A stretch of DNA of 8,307 bases from Borreliella mayonii (GTDB lineage Bacteria; Spirochaetota; Spirochaetia; Borreliales; Borreliaceae), in assembly GCF_001945665.1 (NCBI RefSeq), contig NZ_CP015787.1:1-8307 (forward strand). Reading direction: 5' to 3'. How positions within the stretch are numbered: the stretch's first letter is position 1; each line of letters opens with the position of its first letter. The notes beneath the pieces were generated by a model. That model was not told where the DNA came from and did not search any database. It was given only the letters and a program-made list of their open reading frames with translations. The position numbers and the translations under genes are program-made. Shown piece by piece: positions 5,948 through 8,307 of this stretch.

Positions 5948-6709
5948 ATGAAAATTAATGATTTTTTAGATTTTAAAAAAGAAATTACAGAAATAGTGCT
6001 TGAAGTAGTCAAGGATTATCATAAAGCAGGAAAAGAAAATAAAATAAAAAAATCAACCAAAAATAAACAAGAAAATTCTAAAACCCCTGCTAAGTTGTAC
6101 TTAAATCCAAAAATTAATCAATTAATTATAAAATGTGTCAAAACCCTAAAACAAATTGACCCTATATCTGGATGGTTTGTACATCTACTGGTAATAAGTG
6201 GGTGTAGGGGCGCCGAACTGCAAAAAGTAAAAATGCAAGATATTACAACTTTTTTAAGCAAAACCGGAAAAACTTTATACAACATAAAAGTAAATGTGGC
6301 CAAAAAAAAATTTACTACTTGTACTAGAGAATTTATTATAACCGAAAAAGAATTTACTGCTATTCAAAAAGTACACGAAACTTACTTCAAAAAGAAAAAT
6401 CTTAATACTAGCCGCACTTATTTTTTTCAAAAAACCAAACATAGGTTTAAAGATAATCGAATTAGCATTGACCATATTGCTAAAAAATTCAAAAAGTTAC
6501 TTAGAAAATGGGGGTTTGAGACACGTAAATCACTTCATTTGTGTAGAAATATATTTATTTTCAATTTAAAATCTAGTGGCTACAACTCTTTTCAAATTAA
6601 AGAACTTATGAAATATTCTTCAACATATGAAATTGATAATATTTATGGACTATCTCACGCAAGTAAAATTCAAGCGTATGAGTGCATAAAAAATAGTATT
6701 GCCTTATAG
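5948..6709 (+). CDS. Tyrosine recombinase/integrase-like protein
   Basis: This 253-residue protein has the catalytic layout of tyrosine recombinases. The first Arg is in SGCRGAEL (Arg87), a lysine-rich beta-hairpin candidate is NVAKKKFTTCTREFIIT (Lys119-121), the HxxR box is HLCR (His197, Arg200), and the nucleophile is likely Tyr233 in EIDNIYGL. The usual second His (LGHSS) is replaced: the motif reads MKYSS, with Tyr223. Only a short, lysine-rich N-terminus (1-50) precedes the catalytic domain, so the arm/core-binding part is reduced. GGAG (5937-5940) lies seven bases before the ATG. It is not the telomere resolvase ResT, which is longer. It may integrate, resolve or invert plasmid DNA; the target is unknown. 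Confidence 0.75.
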   Translation: MKINDFLDFKKEITEIVLEVVKDYHKAGKENKIKKSTKNKQENSKTPAKLYLNPKINQLIIKCVKTLKQIDPISGWFVHLLVISGCRGAELQKVKMQDITTFLSKTGKTLYNIKVNVAKKKFTTCTREFIITEKEFTAIQKVHETYFKKKNLNTSRTYFFQKTKHRFKDNRISIDHIAKKFKKLLRKWGFETRKSLHLCRNIFIFNLKSSGYNSFQIKELMKYSSTYEIDNIYGLSHASKIQAYECIKNSIAL

Positions 6710-6725
6710 CTTAACCAGTTAAGCT
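6708..6725 (+). terminator. 8-bp hairpin after the recombinase gene
   Basis: AGCTTAAC (6708-6715) and GTTAAGCT (6718-6725) pair perfectly around CA and begin in the stop codon. The downstream sequence is only moderately T-rich (ATCTTTATTTTT), so it is a plausible but weak intrinsic terminator. Confidence 0.45.
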
Positions 6726-6791
6726 TGAATATCTTTATTTTTGACATATAATCCTTTATATTCATTTATATATCTTTAACAATTTTTTTTC

Positions 6792-6818
6792 AGTGTTCCT
6801 ATTCAATGGGGACACTGA
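6792..6818. repeat. Imperfect inverted repeat at the end of the DUF244 tail
   Basis: CAGTGTTCC (6792-6800) and GGGACACTG (6810-6818) pair with one mismatch around a nine-base loop, spanning the terminal stop of the DUF244 tail frame (6799-6801). On the minus strand it is followed by a run of A rather than T, so it is not a normal intrinsic terminator for DUF244. It may be a recombination or protein-binding site. Confidence 0.4.
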
Positions 6819-7062
6819 CACTATTTGCAAATGCTATATTGCTAGGGAAAAATACTGTACCACTTGTTGGTAGTAGTCCCTTTAATCTATCTGATATTGC
6901 CCTTTTCTTAGGGTCAAGAGTAAACACAAACTCTCTAAATTTATAATTTAACTGCTCAATTAGTGGATATGTATTCGTAATATTGTAAATTAGCATCTTC
7001 AACCTATCTTTAATGGGCTTTTCTCTTTTTTTATTTTCGTTTTGGATTCTATTTAATTCTTT
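6799..7062 (-). pseudogene. C-terminal tail of DUF244, separated by an in-frame stop
   Basis: Directly after the TAA that ends the DUF244 frame, the same reading frame stays open for 87 codons to TAG (6799-6801). It encodes KELNRIQNENKKREKPIKDR, then LIYNITNTYPLIEQLNYKF and a conserved-looking end (LKGLLPTSGTVFFPSNIAFA). Such a long sensible frame in phase with the upstream gene argues that this is the original C-terminus, and that a point mutation (for example AAA, CAA or GAA to TAA) cut it off. A TTG at 7002 could restart translation but has no good binding site. Rare readthrough is possible. Confidence 0.75.
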
Positions 7063-8112
7063 TTATAGACTATCAATCTCCATTAAATCATACGCAAGAT
7101 TTTCAGCAGATTGATTATCCTTAATTTCAAGGTCTGCACAATCAACATATTCTATAAATTCTCTTGCCCAATCAAACTCAACTCCAGAACTATAAAAATC
7201 ACTCCTTTCTACTAAATCTTCAACGAGATTTAGTAGAAAATCATTGTCACCATTATTTAATTTTAATAAATTGACCGCATTGTTTTTAACAATTTTATTT
7301 CTTAAATTGGAAACTTCAAATTCACATTTATTAACAAATTCTAACACTTTTGCTATCAAAAGATTATTTCTTTTAATCTTACAGTTAACTGGTGCAGCAT
7401 CTATTAAAAAGAATAAATTACAATACTCAAGCCCAGTACACGCTAGTTGCACTTGAGCCTGCACATAGTATTTGAAAAAATACTTACTGCTTAAAAAATT
7501 GCCATTTTTATTATACTCATCAATAGCACTACTCATATAATTAGAGTCGCTACTTTTAATCTCTAATAGTTCTAAATCACTATCATTATTAATAAACCAG
7601 CCATCAATTATTGCACCTACTAAATTTTCTGAACTACCTATTTTTTTGGAATAGTTATACTTATCAACACCGTTGGCATATTTGTTTTTATACAAAATAT
7701 CAATATTATCCCCGTGTGCTTTAATAAATTCTCTAAATCCTAAATTCTCTAACTCTTTGCCCTTGAGCATATATAAATTCTCTTCATAAGGCATACTTAT
7801 ACCAAAATATTTAAGTACTCTATTCATCATTAAATCTTTTAGTCCTGCACCACCAGTTAGAATATTACCTACTTCACTAGCTCCGTATTTATCAAGTTTG
7901 TTTCTTTGCACACTAAAATCAATATTGCGATTAAATCTAAAGCATTCTTGACTGCTTATTTTTGGCAATTTCTTGTCCATCTTGCTTAATTTGCTTTTTT
8001 CTTTAGTTTGATTAACTTGATAATCAAGTTCTATAAAATCTTCAAAACCAATAAAATTTTGTTGATTGTGTGCTTGATTAATTTCTTGTGGATTGTTGTT
8101 TAAATTTTTCAT
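7063..8112 (-). CDS. DUF244 family protein, probable PD-(D/E)XK nuclease, truncated
   Basis: The 349-residue product matches the Borrelia DUF244 family. It shows the order of motifs of YqaJ/lambda-exonuclease-type nucleases: GASEVGNILTG (77-87), GKELENLGFREF (118-129), then AIIDGW with Asp170, LEIKSSD with Glu184 and Lys186, and YVQAQVQLACTG (217-227) with its Gln residues. This suggests a DNA end-processing exonuclease used in phage- or plasmid-type recombination; that is inference from motifs. The start at 8112 is preferred because ACGGAG lies just upstream and the leader matches PF57; an in-frame ATG at 8157 falls in the promoter region. The frame stops at 7063-7065, but 87 more codons continue in phase, so the protein is probably shortened and may be defective. 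The nuclease core is complete. Confidence 0.8.
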   Translation of the reverse strand: MKNLNNNPQEINQAHNQQNFIGFEDFIELDYQVNQTKEKSKLSKMDKKLPKISSQECFRFNRNIDFSVQRNKLDKYGASEVGNILTGGAGLKDLMMNRVLKYFGISMPYEENLYMLKGKELENLGFREFIKAHGDNIDILYKNKYANGVDKYNYSKKIGSSENLVGAIIDGWFINNDSDLELLEIKSSDSNYMSSAIDEYNKNGNFLSSKYFFKYYVQAQVQLACTGLEYCNLFFLIDAAPVNCKIKRNNLLIAKVLEFVNKCEFEVSNLRNKIVKNNAVNLLKLNNGDNDFLLNLVEDLVERSDFYSSGVEFDWAREFIEYVDCADLEIKDNQSAENLAYDLMEIDSL

Positions 8113-8147
8113 TTTTTTACTCCGTAAAATATATTTTCTTATATAAG

Positions 8148-8173
8148 AAGATATCAAAAACTATTTTTATCAA
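8148..8173 (-). promoter_or_regulatory. Promoter region of the DUF244 gene
   Basis: Reading the minus strand, TTGATA (8173-8168) and a poor -10 (TATCTT, 8153-8148) align with the better promoter of the truncated copy at 3302-3329. The spacing (14) is short and the hexamer diverged, so this copy may be weaker. It joins the shared 47-base leader. Confidence 0.35.
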
Positions 8174-8191
8174 GTTTTTTACAAAAAAATT

Positions 8192-8237
8192 TAGGGCTTT
8201 ACTAAGTTCTTTTAAAAGAGAATTTAGTAAAGCCCTA
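8192..8237. repeat. Long imperfect palindrome upstream of DUF244
   Basis: TAGGGCTTTACTAA (8192-8205) and TTTAGTAAAGCCCTA (8223-8237) form the outer arms, and TTCTTTT/AAAAGAGAA the centre, giving about 22 bp of near-perfect inverted repeat with no real loop. Its right part is the 35-base repeat (8203-8237) also found at 3234-3268, where the left outer arm is missing. It lies before the DUF244 promoter and may be an operator or a recombination site. Confidence 0.75.
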
Positions 8238-8307
8238 TGGATTTAAGAACTGATATTTAACGGTCGTAATAATAAATGAAAATTAATACAACTATTAGTA
8301 GTATAGA

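Noticed and set aside
5948..6709. Telomere resolvase ResT
   Set aside because: The protein is much shorter than ResT and lacks its recognisable N-terminal hairpin-binding region.
6799..7002. Minus-strand 67-codon frame as a separate small gene
   Set aside because: It starts at a TTG without a binding site and is in phase with DUF244, so it is better read as that protein's tail.
8293..8307. TTAGTAGTATAGA near the right edge, resembling the TAGTATA box of Borrelia hairpin telomeres
   Set aside because: It is imperfect, and its orientation is that of a left end read inward, not a right end. The window probably does not reach a telomere here.
1..8307. CRISPR arrays, tRNA, rRNA or riboswitches
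   Set aside because: No regularly spaced repeats, cloverleaf structures or conserved ribosomal sequences were seen.

Overview
The window looks like part of a Borrelia plasmid (Lyme disease or relapsing fever group). It is very AT-rich. Its left third carries the four-gene replication and partition cassette typical of Borrelia linear and circular plasmids, in the order PF57, PF50 (DUF226), PF32 (ParA) and PF49. Family assignments are from recognition of the protein sequences; no search was run.

Layout. Positions 72-170 hold a perfect palindrome, an extended -10 promoter and a leader. From 154 to 3194 the cassette genes all read rightward and are tightly packed, with one overlap (PF50/PF32) and one GC-rich palindrome between PF32 and PF49. 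From 3195 to about 4914 there is a graveyard: a truncated copy of the start of a DUF244 gene, a frameshifted exported-protein gene, a decayed lipoprotein gene, and about 640 bases with no convincing gene. From 4963 to 5392 there is a convergent pair of small membrane-protein genes whose 3' ends overlap inside one palindrome; the second gene is only 53 codons long. From about 5405 to 5795 there is a heavily deleted IS200/IS605-family element (tnpB tail on the minus strand, tnpA tail on the plus strand, hairpins at both ends). A tyrosine-recombinase-like gene follows (5948-6709). The right side is a minus-strand DUF244 gene that appears to have been cut by an in-frame stop codon (7063-7065) with its remaining 87 codons still open downstream.

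How the parts work together. PF57 is the expected replication initiator and PF32/PF49 the expected partition proteins; PF50 belongs to the same cassette and supports plasmid maintenance. The DUF244 protein shows a residue pattern like the lambda-exonuclease/YqaJ nucleases, and with the tyrosine recombinase it suggests a recombination function carried next to the replicon. The most striking link is regulatory: PF57 and DUF244 share an identical 47-base leader including the ribosome binding site and first codons. A diverged third copy precedes the DUF244 fragment at 3366. The fragment and the full DUF244 leader lie in inverted orientation about 4.7 kb apart, so they could support inversion of the whole segment between them.
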